A DNA stretch of 64,000 bases from NCBI GenBank assembly GCA_947172415.1, contig OX359198.1, forward strand, positions 3,317,401-3,381,400, given 5' to 3'. Position 1 is the stretch's first letter; the number at the start of each line of letters is the position of its first letter. The translations under genes and the position numbers were made by a program. Shown here one piece after another: positions 46,516-58,511 of this stretch. This DNA is from Chondrosia reniformis (lineage: Eukaryota; Porifera; Demospongiae; Chondrillida; Chondrillidae). The notes below the pieces were generated by a model. It ran no database searches, had not been told where the DNA came from, and worked only from the letters and a program-made list of their open reading frames with translations.

Positions 46516-48080
46516 TTACTTTGACTCCAGAAACCGAGCCAAGAAATGACAGACTGAGTGTAATTATGTTTGTAGATAGTGCCTATCATGACAGTCTGTT
46601 CATGTGAGATGTATGCAAATAGAGTGGTGTTAGAGTGCATACATACTATGTATTGTTCATGTTTCAGACATCTATAGCCTGGAATAAAGAATAGAAAGGC
46701 AGCTAATATATATACAAAAGAACACCCAGTCACACAGCATAGAACAACTTAAAGATAAAGATACAATTATTTGCATGTGAAAAAATTATTGAGATTTTCG
46801 AAAATTTGGCCTCTAAACACATTAGCCCTTTTATATGCATTCGATCTTGTCTATCAAGATTAGTGCTACCCCTTGAGCAGCTAGCTGCCCCACCCAACAC
46901 CTCTAGACAACTGCCCCACCCACAGTCTTCTAGAATCACATAAAGGCACAATTCTGAACTAATAATAACTATTATATAGTAAACAAAAGTGATGATTTTG
47001 ACTTACTCAAAAATGGCCACTTCAACATTATTGCCACTGTCGCTGATTCTTCCACAAACACGTTCAGTATCAACGCTTGAAGAAGTAATTTGTTGCGACG
47101 TGCTTGAAGTTAGTGTTGTCGATTTTTATAAATACAGCAATTTAATAGTGCAATAGAAATTCGTGCGCCCAGTCATTGCCTCGCATAATTATCAATAAAA
47201 CTCACACATACAATATTGTCACTTTACGGAATCAATGATGGCTTAGTTTGCTTGTGTTCTGTGCAGCCTTTCTTACTGTTTTTTCCATGTTCACTGTTCT
47301 GGGATGATTCCTGGCGCCTGACATAATTATGGATATCATGTAATATGGCTAAAAATCAAAAGAAGGCCTTCAGAGTGCCAAAGACTAGTGTATTTATTTG
47401 GCAGGCGCCGTTGGTGTCTTTGCCGTATGCTTCTTATGACTGCTTAGCATGATTATCAATAGATGATACAAACATTACAGTGTTTATTATAAACAGTTTA
47501 TAAACAAATACTGTCATGTTTGTAAACACGGAAATCTAATTAAAGTTAGAAGTAAACTTACAGCCTAAATGTACTGTAAGACTTTAGTAGAGATGTAGGT
47601 TCTACAACTTTGGCTTCAGGGGGAGGTGAAAAAGATGCAACTCCCCAAAAGCAATGTGGGTAGAAGGGGTAAGGGTTCAATGGTCAACAACATGCCAACA
47701 GTTGAATGTATAATATATGTAAAAAAATTTAATAATTTTCTCTTTTTTTCCTTTATACGTTCCATTCAATAAATGTTTCTGAAGGCGGGAACATTTTCTT
47801 TCAGTAGAACTATAAACATGTATATGCATTGTTTATGTAATTAATTATTCATTAATTAACCTGATTTGGGAAAATAAAAGATAGTCAAGACGATTAACCA
47901 ATATTAATTTTAAGGTTGTTTAATGTCTAATCAACTCTCTTTCACGAGCATGAGATCAATCCATCGCAGGACTTTTTATGTCACATGCGATTAAAAAAGG
48001 GTTGAGTAAAGACAATGATCGACTACACAATTTGTACAATGAGATAAGTTACAGTTGTAGTGCTATAAGTACAGACAACA
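46516..48080. other. Non-satellite region without a recognised gene
   Basis: AT-rich unique-looking sequence. Open frames are short (minus-strand 105 codons at 46,416-46,733, 73 codons at 46,730-46,951) and without domain signatures; the first runs into the 21-bp minisatellite. It may include the 5' end of the Helitron, but no terminus could be fixed. I see no RNA gene or clear regulatory element. Confidence 0.5.
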
Positions 48081-48660
48081 TCAGACACAGGTAGAACGCC
48101 TCTGCTATGCTACACTTGTACAACCTTAGACAGACTTAGAACCCCTCTGCTAAGCTATACACTCGAACAACTTTAGACAGACTCAGAGCGCCTCTGCTAA
48201 GCTACACTCGAACAACCTTAGACACACTTAGAACCCCTCTGCTAAGCTATACACTCGAACAACTTCAGACAGACTTAGAACGCCCCTGTCAAGCTACACC
48301 CATACAACTTTTTAGATACACTAAGAACGCCTCTTCCAAGCTACACGTATACAACTCTAGACACACGTACGTAGAACGCCTCTGCTAAGTACAACTTTAG
48401 ACAAACGTAGAACGCCTCTGCTAAGCTACACTTGTACAAACTTAGACACACGAAGAACACTTCTGTCAAACTACACCCATACAACTTTAGATACACTTAG
48501 AACACCTCTGTCAGGCTCTACTAAGCTATACTCGTACAACTGTAAACACAGGTAGAACGCCTGTGCTAAGCTACACTCGTAAAACTCTCAGACATACGTG
48601 GAATAGCTCTACCAAGCTGCATTCGTTCAAATTTAGACACACATAGAACGTCTTTCTTCA
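48080..48660 (+). repeat. Minisatellite of about 45 bp, first array
   Basis: About twelve degenerate units of 45-47 bp built around TTAGACACACTTAGAACGCC and TCTGCTAAGCTACACTCG. A second array of the same family lies at 53,215-53,745. Minus-strand open frames here and there give repetitive peptides and are not called genes. Confidence 0.85.
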
Positions 48661-49100
48661 AAATGTTTACAAAATCAGTCCTACGGGCTGTACAGGTAGA
48701 ATTACAATAACAACTTAGCACTGACAGAGGTTACACAGATTGTAGACATTAGAATGTCTTTCTAGACTGACATAGGCCTAGTATTACAGTATTTACTTAA
48801 ATCAAAAGAGGATTCATAGATATTGACCAAACTTACTTGTCTTTCTTCATTGCGCTTCTAACTGAAAGTACTTGGCCCCTTTGTTGGACTTCAATATGGT
48901 TATTTACTGGTATTCCAAGCGATTTTGGAAGCTTAAGTGTCCTGAACATGATAGAAAAGCTTCAGCTTCATGAAGTCCGCCATTTGCAAAAAACGATGTA
49001 TTGACGTATAAATTAGGTGTTACAATAGTTGCGTATGAACTCGTATTATATCGACGTATAAAATAAGTGTTATAATAGTTGCATATTAACTTGTATTGTA
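48281..49100 (+). repeat. Direct segmental duplication, left copy
   Basis: Nearly identical to 53,376-54,200, offset 5,095 bp, with a few substitutions and one 6-bp indel near the end. It covers the second half of the 45-bp minisatellite plus about 450 bp of unique sequence, including the block shared with the insert at 2.5 kb (GCTTAAGTGTCCTGAAC). Confidence 0.88.
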
Positions 49101-49135
49101 TATACAGTGCAAGTTACAATATACTAAGGTAATCT

Positions 49136-49174
49136 AATATAATATAAATAAATAATATAATATAATATAATATA
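49136..49174. repeat. Microsatellite (ATAAT)n
   Basis: Short AT-only simple repeat, about seven pentamers with one interruption. Confidence 0.85.
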
Positions 49175-49677
49175 ATTAATTCATATGGCTCCAAGAAAGA
49201 ACCTAGAAACAAAATGGGCATATCATCATAAAGTTTAGGGTATAAAACTCATTTTAAATTAAGGGATTTTTGATTTAGGCCTCCGTTTGTTAGAAAACGG
49301 AGGACAAAGTCTGCATATAAAAGGCCATAGGACTATAGAAAACCTATGGGAAATTTATATGCAAACCATGTGTTATATTGATAAAAATTTTCAGTTTGTC
49401 CGATAACTGTGAAATCAACATATATCATGGTACATGTGTATAAGAAACGTCTGGCGAAGTTTTGCTTAATTAAATGAGCAAAATAATCAAGATATAATGA
49501 AGAATTCAAAGTTACGATTGCGCAAGCTGGTGATGTATTGTGATGTTCTTCGAATGCGTCACCAACACCTTCGTATGTCGCTCCGTACACACATTTTGTG
49601 AATCTTGTGACGTTGCGAAAACGTCACCGCCTCGTTGCTAAAGAAGATCATCCTTTCGAGAACGGCTATGACAAGAC
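49175..49677. other. Region without a firm gene; 85-codon minus-strand frame
   Basis: A minus-strand frame of 85 codons (49,333-49,590; starts MYGATYEGVGDAFEEHHN) has normal-looking amino-acid composition but no recognised domain, and ends in an AT-rich, aromatic stretch. It could be an exon or chance. Nothing else stands out. Confidence 0.3.
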
Positions 49678-49978
49678 GACGCTCTCCTACGAGAAGGAGC
49701 TAATGAATAAGCGAGTTGTAGCGAAGGTTAGATAAAGCGTATTTGTATACGTTCATGTTAAGTTTAAGCCAGAATTGTTGCTATATATTGATGTAAAAGA
49801 AATTCGTACTTTGGTAATTTAAGCTCTGTCTTAGTCGACGCTCTCCTACGAGAAGGAGCTACCGAATAAGCGAGTTGTAGCGAAGGTGAGATAAAGCGTA
49901 TTTGTATACGTTCCCGTTAATTTTGAGGCAGAATTGTCCCTATACTGATGCAAAAGAAATTCGTTTAGTCGACCGTAT
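49678..49978 (+). repeat. Tandem duplication of about 159 bp
   Basis: The block starting GACGCTCTCCTACGAGAAGG at 49,678 is repeated from 49,838 with few changes, through GCGTATTTGTATACGTTC and GAAATTCGT. Each unit contains the short inverted repeat CTCCT-ACGAG-AAGGAG. No coding potential is seen. Confidence 0.8.
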
Positions 49979-50086
49979 TAAAACTTTGGTAATTAAAGCT
50001 CTGTCTTCTCTTCTTATGTTTTATTCATTTTTACTTGCAATTGTCCATGTGTAGGAATAAGGAGTGTTATATATTATGCTTGTTTA

Positions 50087-51006
50087 AATACAATCAAGTA
50101 CTACACAGTGCAAGTTACAAATTTATACACGGATGCAAGTGACTCCCAAGATAATCACACTGAGGTATATAATATAATACGGATGCAAATGACTCCCAAA
50201 ATAATCACAATCAGGTATATTAAACGCTACAAGACTTTAGCCACACTGAAATTCTCAACTGCTGCATACAGAGTAGTAGTCTCTACAGATCATATAAGGT
50301 TAAATACATGGCCTTCCAATTACCTTTTCACACCTAAGTATAGACTGAAGATGATGCATCTGGATGCCATTATCAGCAAAAATTCCAGTCTCATGCAGGG
50401 GATCTCAGCCAATAATCACCGCAGATTTGACTTGCCTTGAGTGTCAGCTAGGAGTACCATTGGTTGCTTGCATGCATTCACATAAACAACAGGGTTAGAG
50501 ACGATTTGGTAACTTGCACACAGGGACATAAAGGCTGGGGCCTTTAATTTATTTCATGAACAATGTCCCTTGTGTGCAAGTTACCAAATCGTCTCTAACC
50601 CTGTTGTTTATGTGAATGCATGCAAGCAACCAATGGTACTCCTAGCTGACACTCAAGGCAAGTCAAATCTGCGGTGATTATTGGCTGAGATCCCCTGCAT
50701 GAGACTGGAATTTTTGCTGATAATGGCATCCAGATGCATCATCTTCAGTCTATACTTAGGTGTGAAAAGGTAATTGGAAGGCCATGTATTTAACCTTATA
50801 TGATCTGTAGAGACTACTACTCTGTATGCAGCAGTTGAGAATTTCAGTGTGGCTAAAGTCTTGTAGCGTTTAATATACCTGATTGTGATTATTTTGGGAG
50901 TCATTTGCATCCGTATTATATTATATACCTCAGTGTGATTATCTTGGGAGTCACTTGCATCCGTGTATAAATTTGTAACTTGCACTGTGTAGTACTTGAT
51001 TGTATT
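50087..51006. repeat. Palindrome with arms of about 443 bp
   Basis: 50,087-50,529 is the reverse complement of 50,563-51,006, with one extra base in the right arm; paired positions sum to 101,093. The loop is only about 33 bases. Because of the symmetry the same 110-codon frame appears on both strands (50,108-50,440 plus and 50,653-50,985 minus); it includes an internal 50-bp tandem repeat and is not a convincing gene. Foldback element, templated inverted duplication, or a hairpin assembly artefact are possible. Confidence 0.9.
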
Positions 51007-51070
51007 ATATATAAATACATAACCGTGTCATGAAGCCATACATAAATCGCGTTATGAAAACAATTATATT

Positions 51071-51444
51071 AAGTTAAATAAAAACATTCAAAAATGAAGT
51101 TAAAAGTAGGGATGGCACTATAACTGTGATTGGCACATCTAGAAAAAGTAATGAAACAAGAAAGTGATCATATGGTAAGGCTAACATTGCAGAAGTGGCA
51201 TACTGAAACTTAACTATACACATCACTTCTATGTTTGGGCGCATCATGGATATACTAGAAGTAGGGATCGATGCGCCCAAACATAGAAGTGATGTGTATA
51301 GTTAAGTTTCAGTATGCCACTTCTGCAATGTTAGCCTTACCATATGATCACTTTCTTGTTTCATTACTTTTTCTAGATGTGCCAATCACAGTTATAGTGC
51401 CATCCCTACTTTTAACTTCATTTTTGAATGTTTTTATTTAACTT
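51071..51444. repeat. Palindrome with 175-bp arms
   Basis: 51,071-51,245 is the reverse complement of 51,270-51,444 (sum 102,515), with a 24-base loop (51,246-51,269) containing GAAGTAGGGATCG. The outermost bases are AAGTTAAATAAAAAC. It lies only 65 bp from the previous palindrome. It is unrelated to that one in sequence. The minus-strand 68-codon frame inside is not called a gene. Confidence 0.9.
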
Positions 51445-52850
51445 GTATTGCTCCTTTTTTCTTGTTAATATTTGTTTTGAAAGTTTTCTTGGCGAAAACT
51501 CGAAATAAAGTAGCAGAATAGACGATATAATAGAGAGCTCTAAATTAAAAAATGGCGTCCGAAAAGATCCCAAATTTGATAAGATGTTTTCTACCGTTCT
51601 TTAACATTCAGTTTAGGATATTAAAGGGTCCATAATCGTTAAGAATACACCTGTATATAGGCCCTGCAAAGCGACTAAGAAATTCGATCGCGGGTAACGG
51701 CAGTACCACAAATATTACTCATTCGGGTTACTTATTTTATATACAGAGAATTTGAAACTTAATTAAAAAATGGCGTTCAAAGAGGCCCTAAATTTGGCAC
51801 TTTCAAAAGTAACACGCTTCGGTTGGAGCGCGTTGAAATCTAGGGTAGCCTATTCCCTAATTCGGAAACATTCATGACGATTTAGTATTTGTATGTACCT
51901 GCGCAAGTTCGCATGTTAGCGCTAGCTCATTTGAAAAAAGAAGAAGAAGAAAAAATGAGGAATTGCAGAATTTGGCCTATTTCGGTTTAACCACTTTGCG
52001 AAGGTTGTAGAGCATCGTAACATGTTTTCGCGTTTAGAAAAGCATGCAAAAACGACTGCAAACACACGAATGCAACCGAAAATATGAACGTCGTTGATTT
52101 ATGAGGTGTTAATTGATAATACATTGAATAGGGCGGCCATGTTTTTTTTCGGCCATCCCTACTTATAGAGTACTACCGTACTCTATGATAAAGGTGATTA
52201 ATTATTAATAGAATGTTTATACAAAACAGTAGGGTGTTTATAATAACAAAGGGTGTTTATACTAAACAAAACAAGAGGAAATAATGCTTACTCGACAGCT
52301 GTATTGCAACTAAAGTATTTAACTTAGCGGAAGTTCCTTGTAAGTGTAGATCGAAAGGGGATATGATTTTGACCTTACTGATCAGTTATTCAACCTTATA
52401 AATTTAACTTTTAAGAAAATATTTTAAACTTATAGTCCTACAGTGAGAATTACGTAACGTTCATATAGCTTGAAACTGAACATTAATTTTTGCAATCTAC
52501 TGTAAAGGCGGAGGTTATCACCAAATTGATAGTAGGTACCGCCAAAGGCTCATTTCATGCGCCACATAAACTCCATATTGATTTATATATTTGTTTGTCT
52601 CATTTAACATGAATTGACGTTGAACACTAACCAGCAAGCAAAGAGGGATGCCAAGACTTTGTTAGATAGTCTTTAATGCATATCCTCATTACCAACAAAT
52701 TAGTGAAGTCTCGCACACAGAAACGCTTCCATGCTATTGCCAATCATAATTATAGATTTAAAGAATGTCTACATCAACTAAGCACTGCAAGAATACTACA
52801 TAGAAACACATGCAGTAGTACATTTTGTCATACACGCTAGGGATAAGCTA
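51445..52850. other. Non-coding mosaic with remnants resembling the 123-bp satellite
   Basis: Two blocks at about 51,540 and 51,765 share AATTAAAAAATGGCGT followed by similar sequence, and TAAAGGGTCCATAATC at about 51,624 recalls TTAAAGGGTCCCCGAAG of the 123-bp satellite. These look like very old relatives. No open frame of note and no RNA gene are seen in the rest. Confidence 0.4.
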
Positions 52851-52859
52851 AAGCGCTAA

Positions 52860-53214
52860 GCTACGTAGCCATAGGCCTTCTAATAATTCATTCATGCTAC
52901 TGATAAGCTTAGCTCTTTTTCGAATTAAAGTGTTAAGCTTGAGTAAACGTAAACGTAACATCATAATGAGTCACTCAAAAGACTCGCACATAGAAACGCG
53001 TATCCATCCATTCCACACGTTACTGCTAATAATGTTAGCTTGTAGGGTTTACACCATTCAAGCTACCCCCAACAAGACTTAAAATTTTAAATAATTTAGA
53101 CCGTAGTCTTAGGCATTCTAATAATTCATTCACGCTAGTGATAAGCTTATCTCTTTTACAAATTGAAGTGTTTATAAACGTAACATTGTTATGAGTCACA
53201 CTCATAACTTAGTG
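52860..53214. repeat. Diverged tandem duplication of about 230 bp
   Basis: TTCTAATAATTCATTCATGC and a following stretch (GATAAGCTTAGCTC, AACGTAACAT, ATGAGTCAC) at about 52,878-52,974 recur in diverged form at about 53,114-53,200. A 62-codon plus-strand frame crosses the first unit; it has no recognised similarity. Confidence 0.6.
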
Positions 53215-53745
53215 TGTCACACTTTAGACACACGTAGAACACCTCGGTCAAGATACACGCATACAAATTTAGATACACTATAAAACGGCTCTGTCAAGCT
53301 ACACGTGTACAACTCTAGACACACGTAGAACGCCTCTGCTAAGCTACACTCATACAACTTTAGACACACTTGGAACGCCCCTGTCAAGCTACACCCATAC
53401 AACTTTATAGATACACTAAGAACGCCTCTTCCAAGCTACACGTATACAACTCTAGACACACGTACGTAGAACGCCTCTGCTAAGTACAACTTTAGACACA
53501 CGTAGAACGCCTCTGCTAAGCTACACTTGTACAAACTTAGACACACGAAGAACACTTCTGTCAAACTACACCCATACAACTTTAGATACACTTAGAACAC
53601 CTCTGTCAGGCTCTACTAAGCTATACTCGTACAACTGTAAACACAGGTAGAACACCTGTGCTAAGCTACACTCGTAAAACTCTCAGACATACGTGGAATA
53701 GCTCTACCAAGCTGCATTTGTTCAAATTTAGACACACATAGAACG
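53215..53745 (+). repeat. Minisatellite of about 45 bp, second array
   Basis: Same family as 48,080-48,660. The part from 53,376 on belongs to the direct duplication; the first three or so units are specific to this copy. Confidence 0.85.
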
Positions 53746-54200
53746 TCTTTCTTCAAAATGTTTACAAAATCAGTCCTACGGGCTGTACAGGTAGAATTAC
53801 AATAACAACTTAGCACTGACAGAGGTTACACAGATTGTAGACATTAGAACGTCTTTCTAGACTGACATAGGCCTAGTATTACAGTATTTACTTAAATCAA
53901 AAGAGGATTCATAGATATTGACCAAACTTACTTGTCTTTCTTCATTGCGCTTCTAACTGAAAGTACTTGGCCCCTTCGTTGGACTTCAATATGGTTATCT
54001 ACTGGTATTCCAAACGATTTTTGGAAGCTTAAGTGTCCTGAACATGATAGAAAAGCTTCAGCTTCATGAAGTCCGCCATTTGCAAAAAACGATGTATTGA
54101 CGTATAAATTAGGTGTTACAATAGTTGCGTATGACCTCGTATTATACATATAACGACGTATAAAATAAGTGTTATAATAGTTGCATATTAATTCGTATTA
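53376..54200 (+). repeat. Direct segmental duplication, right copy
   Basis: Counterpart of 48,281-49,100. The sequence beyond it (ATGAAGCCATACATAAATTG, about 54,213-54,255) matches 51,027-51,062 next to the palindromes, so neighbouring pieces of this block have also been copied. A minus-strand 73-codon frame (53,928-54,149) is not convincing. Confidence 0.88.
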
Positions 54201-54290
54201 TATATATATATATCCGTAACATGAAGCCATACATAAATTGCGTTATGAAAACAATATAGGAGGCTGCCTATGGCAACCCCTAATAATACC
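54201..54290. other. Right edge of the non-satellite block
   Basis: A short TA repeat, then the repeated ATGAAGCCATACATAAATTG, then GGAGGCTGCCTATGGCAACC, and the satellite starts. The G/C-rich edge is loosely like the hairpin edge of the 2.5-kb insert (GGGGCGGCAGCCCC). Confidence 0.5.
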
Positions 54291-57200
54291 TACAACTAGT
54301 ACATACAATTAGTATATACAACTAGTACATAAAGCTAGCACATACAAGTAGTAAATACAACTAGTACATATAACTAGTGCATATATATATATAACTAGTA
54401 TATATAAATAGTACATAAAACTAGTACATACAACTAGTACATATAAATAGTATATACAACCAGTACATACAACCAGTACCTACAACTAGTACATACAACT
54501 AGTAGATACAACTAGTACATAACTAGCATATGCAACTAGTACAGAAAACTAGGGCAGACAACTAGTACATATAACTAGTACATAGAGCCAGTACATATTA
54601 GAAGTACAAACAACTAGAATATACATAAGGTATTTACAACTAGTACCTACAACTAGTACACATAACCAGTATATATACTAGTCCATGCAACCAGAACATA
54701 TGTCTAGAACAAACAACCAGTGCATACAAATAGTACATGTAACTAGTATTTACAACTAAAACATACAACAAATAGGTACACCAAGTACATATAACTAGTT
54801 CATACAACTAGTACGTATAACTATTACCTACAACTTGAACATTAAACTAGTACAGATAACTAGGACATACACATATAACTTGTACATATAAATAGTACAT
54901 ACAACTAATACACACAACTAGTAAATACAACTAGTACATATAACTAGAACATACTACTAGTACATAACTATTTTATAAAGCTAGCACATACAATTAGTAC
55001 GTATAACTAGTATACACACTAGTACATACAACCAGTTCATACACCTAGAACGTCAAAATTGTAATTGAACTTGTATGGACAACTAGTACATACACGCACT
55101 AGATACAGCTAGTATATACATAGAACTAGTATATACAACTAGTACGTACAACTGGGACATACAACTAATACATAAAACTAGTATATACAAGTAGTACATA
55201 CATCTAGTTAATACAACTTGTACATACACTTAGTACCAAAAACTAGTACATACACCTAGTACATACACTTAATACATACAACTAGTACATAGAACTAGTA
55301 CATACAACCAGTACATACAGCTAGTTTATACAAGTAGTACTTACAACTAGTACATTTAACTATTACATAAAACTGGTCCATATACCTACTGCATAGAACT
55401 AGTACATATAAGTAGTACATGTAATTAGTTCATACAACTAGTCCATACAACTAGTACTAACACCTAGTACATACAACTAGTACACATAACTAGTACACAA
55501 GACTACTACATATAACTAGTATATACACATATAACTAGTTCATCTAAATATTACACACACCTAGTGCATACATCTAGTACATAAAACAAGTACATACAAC
55601 AAGTATATACAAGTAGTGCATACAACTAGTAAACCCAACAACTATGTACAACTAGTACAAACCATTAGAAACTAGAACATACAAGTAGTACATAGAACCA
55701 GTACATAAAATTAGTTCATACAACTAGTATATACAACCAGTACATACAACTGGTATTTATAACTAGTACATGTCACTAGTACATACAAATAGAATATACG
55801 ACCAGTACATACAACTAGTAATTAGTACATAAAACTAGTACATTCAACTACTTTTAAAACTAGTAAATAGAACTAGTACATATAACTAGTACATACAACT
55901 AGTCCATATAAATAGTTCATACAACTATATAGTACAAATAACTAGTACATATAGCTGGTCCATACAACTAGCACCTACAACTAGTACATACAACTAGTAA
56001 ATACAATTATATATTATATAGTACTAGTTCATTCAATTAGTACATACAACTATTACATACAACTATTTCATACAACTAGTACATACAACGAGTACAAAAC
56101 TAGTACACACAAGTAGCACATACAACTAGTTCATACAAGCAGTACAAACAACTGGTACATACAACTCGTACGTTCCTAGAACCTTGTATAGCTAGTACTA
56201 GAACCTACAATTAGTGCATAGCTAGTACATACAACTAGTACATACAACTGGTACATATCTAGTACAAACACGTGGTATATACAACTATTACATACAATTA
56301 GTACAACTGGTATATATAACTACTAGATAAAACAAGAAAATAGAACATCAATAACTGGTTCATATTTTTAGTACATACAACTACTCTAGTTCCTACAACT
56401 AGTAAATATAACTAGTACTAGTTGATACATCCAGTAAACACAACTAGTACATGCAACAAGTACATATAACTAGTACACAAAACTATTACATATAACTAGT
56501 ACATGAATATACTTGTTGTATGTACTTGAATTAAATACTAGTATATATATATACAACTCATACATACAATTAGGATTCATAACTCGTATTTAAAATTAGT
56601 ACCTACAACTAGTACATACAATTAGTAAATATAACTAGAACATACAACTAGTACATGCATCTAGTACTAAAACTAGTATATACAACTAGTATTTATAACT
56701 AGTACATAGCACTAGTACAAACAAATAGAATATACAACCTGTACATACAACAAATAATTTGTCAATACCACTAGTAGATACAACTAGTACATACAACTAG
56801 TACTACAACTAGTACATACAATCAAGTACATATAACTGGAACATATAAATATAACATACATATTAACAGTATATATAACTAGTCCATATAAATAGTACAT
56901 ACAACCAATACATACAACTAATACATACTCCTAGTACATAACTAGTATATGAAACTAGAACATAAAACTAGGACATTAAACTAGCACATAAAGCTAGATC
57001 ATACAACCAGTATATATTACTAGAACATACAACTGGAATTTATAAGTATTACCTACAACTAGTACATATAAGTGATACCTTTAACTAGTCATTACCACTA
57101 CTACCTACAACAAGTACATACAACTAGTACATAAAACTAGTTTATACAAGTAGTACATACAATGCGTACATACAACTTGTACATAGAACTAGTAAGGATA

Positions 57201-57505
57201 ACTAGAACATACACATAAAACTAGTACATATAAATACTACATACAACCAATACATAACTAGTACATACAACTAGTGGCGAATACATACAACTAGAAATAG
57301 ACCTATTTCCTACAACTTGTACTTACAACTACTTCATACAAGTAGGACATGCAACTAGTACATACAATTTGTGCATACAACTAGTAAGGATAACTAGAAC
57401 ATACACATATAAATACTACATATAAATACTACATACAACTAATACATAACTAGTACATACAACTTGTACATACAAGTAGAACATATAACTAGAACATACA
57501 CATAT
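54291..57505 (-). repeat. 13-bp satellite array, reverse orientation
   Basis: Units read GTACATACAACTA, opposite to the array left of the Helitron block. Parts at about 57,180-57,250 and 57,395-57,470 repeat each other (AAGGATAACTAGAACATAC). A tiny forward patch (GTTGTATGTACTTG) occurs near 56,515. It ends with the target duplication of the RLE LINE. No gene is seen. Confidence 0.92.
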
Positions 57506-57779
57506 TTTACTTTAGAAACAAAAGCCTTAATGGAGAACCTTGTTACTTCTTGCCTTAGTTTACTAAGGCAAGGAGTATCCGGCTTGGACAACCCTCAGTC
57601 AGTTATGTTTTCCTTTCTTTAGGTTTTTAGCCAGAAGCCTCGGCTTTGCCTCCTTCTGGCAGCAGCAGACAGGTGCACGTCGGGCCAAAGTTGACCGTCA
57701 TAATAGGAGGGAGTACCTCCATACACAAATCCACCACTACTTTCCAGAGGTCGACAGGCAAGGACTGGGACAGGACTAC

Positions 57780-58511
57780 TTATCGTCCAGGCCCCAATCC
57801 CTCAACAGATAGATGTCGCCTCAATATCTTTACGGCCGAGCAGAGAACAGTTCTCTGAATTGCTCTCATCACTTCTACTGCACTTTTTGACAGCTTTGGA
57901 ATTCCACTTAGGTCTTCCAAGAGCGTGTCCACTGTCCCCAAAGCACCAATTATCATCGGGACTACCTTAATTCGGTAGCCCCTAAATTGTTTCCTCATAT
58001 CAGCCGCCAGCTTCTGGTACTTTTGGAACTTCTCTTGCCATCTTCCATTAATATTACTGTCAGTAGGAACTGACATCTCAATAATGAAGATGGACTTACA
58101 TAGCCGATCCTCAACCACTAAGTCTGGCCTTCTTTCTGTCATTTCATCATCCTACAGATGCTTGATACTAGGATCCCACAAGATTTTGACAGCCCTATTC
58201 TCATAGACTGGTTTTGCTTCTAGTTTGTACCAGGGCTCTTCCTGCTTGAATCCGTATTTTTTCAACAGTCTCCACAACACTATCAGTATTGCCCGGTCAT
58301 GTCTCTCTTTGTAGAGAGAAAATCCCTTGGGCTCACACATGTTTAGTATGTGTTTGACCGTTTCCATAGCCTTGCCACATTCTCTGCACATTAGGAGGCT
58401 AGAATTCTTCAGAATCCTATTTTGGTACCACCTAGTGTGCAGCATATCATCTTGGGCTGCGAGAATCAGAGCCTCAGTTTGAGGTCTGAGTCTCCCCTCA
58501 GAAAGCCACAC
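57780..58511 (-). pseudogene. RLE LINE C-terminal region: CCHC finger and restriction-like endonuclease
   Basis: Two segments in one frame, split by a TAG at 58,152 (probably CAG). The first holds the finger CRECGKAMETVKHILNMC (C-x2-C-x8-H-x4-C), then RHDRAILIVLWRLLKKYG and VKILWDPSIKHL. The second begins TERRPDLVVEDR, with the RPD of the PD-(D/E)xK nuclease fold, and the acidic partner in FIIEMSVPTD, then KVVPMIIGALGTV. In R2-like LINEs this nuclease cuts the target site. The start near 58,511 is a frameshift join from the RT frame, not an initiation codon. Confidence 0.88.

Noticed and set aside
48080-48660. CRISPR array
   Set aside because: Units are degenerate, of variable length and without unique spacers of constant size; a eukaryotic minisatellite.
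49333-49590. 85-codon minus-strand frame as a host gene
   Set aside because: No domain, no splice evidence and AT-rich end; kept only as a remark on the region.
50108-50985. 110-codon frame on both strands of the middle palindrome
   Set aside because: Identity of the two frames is caused by the palindrome; contains a 50-bp tandem repeat; no known domain.
53217-53402. Minus-strand frame with repeated GCSLTGAF-like peptide
   Set aside because: Direct translation of the 45-bp minisatellite.
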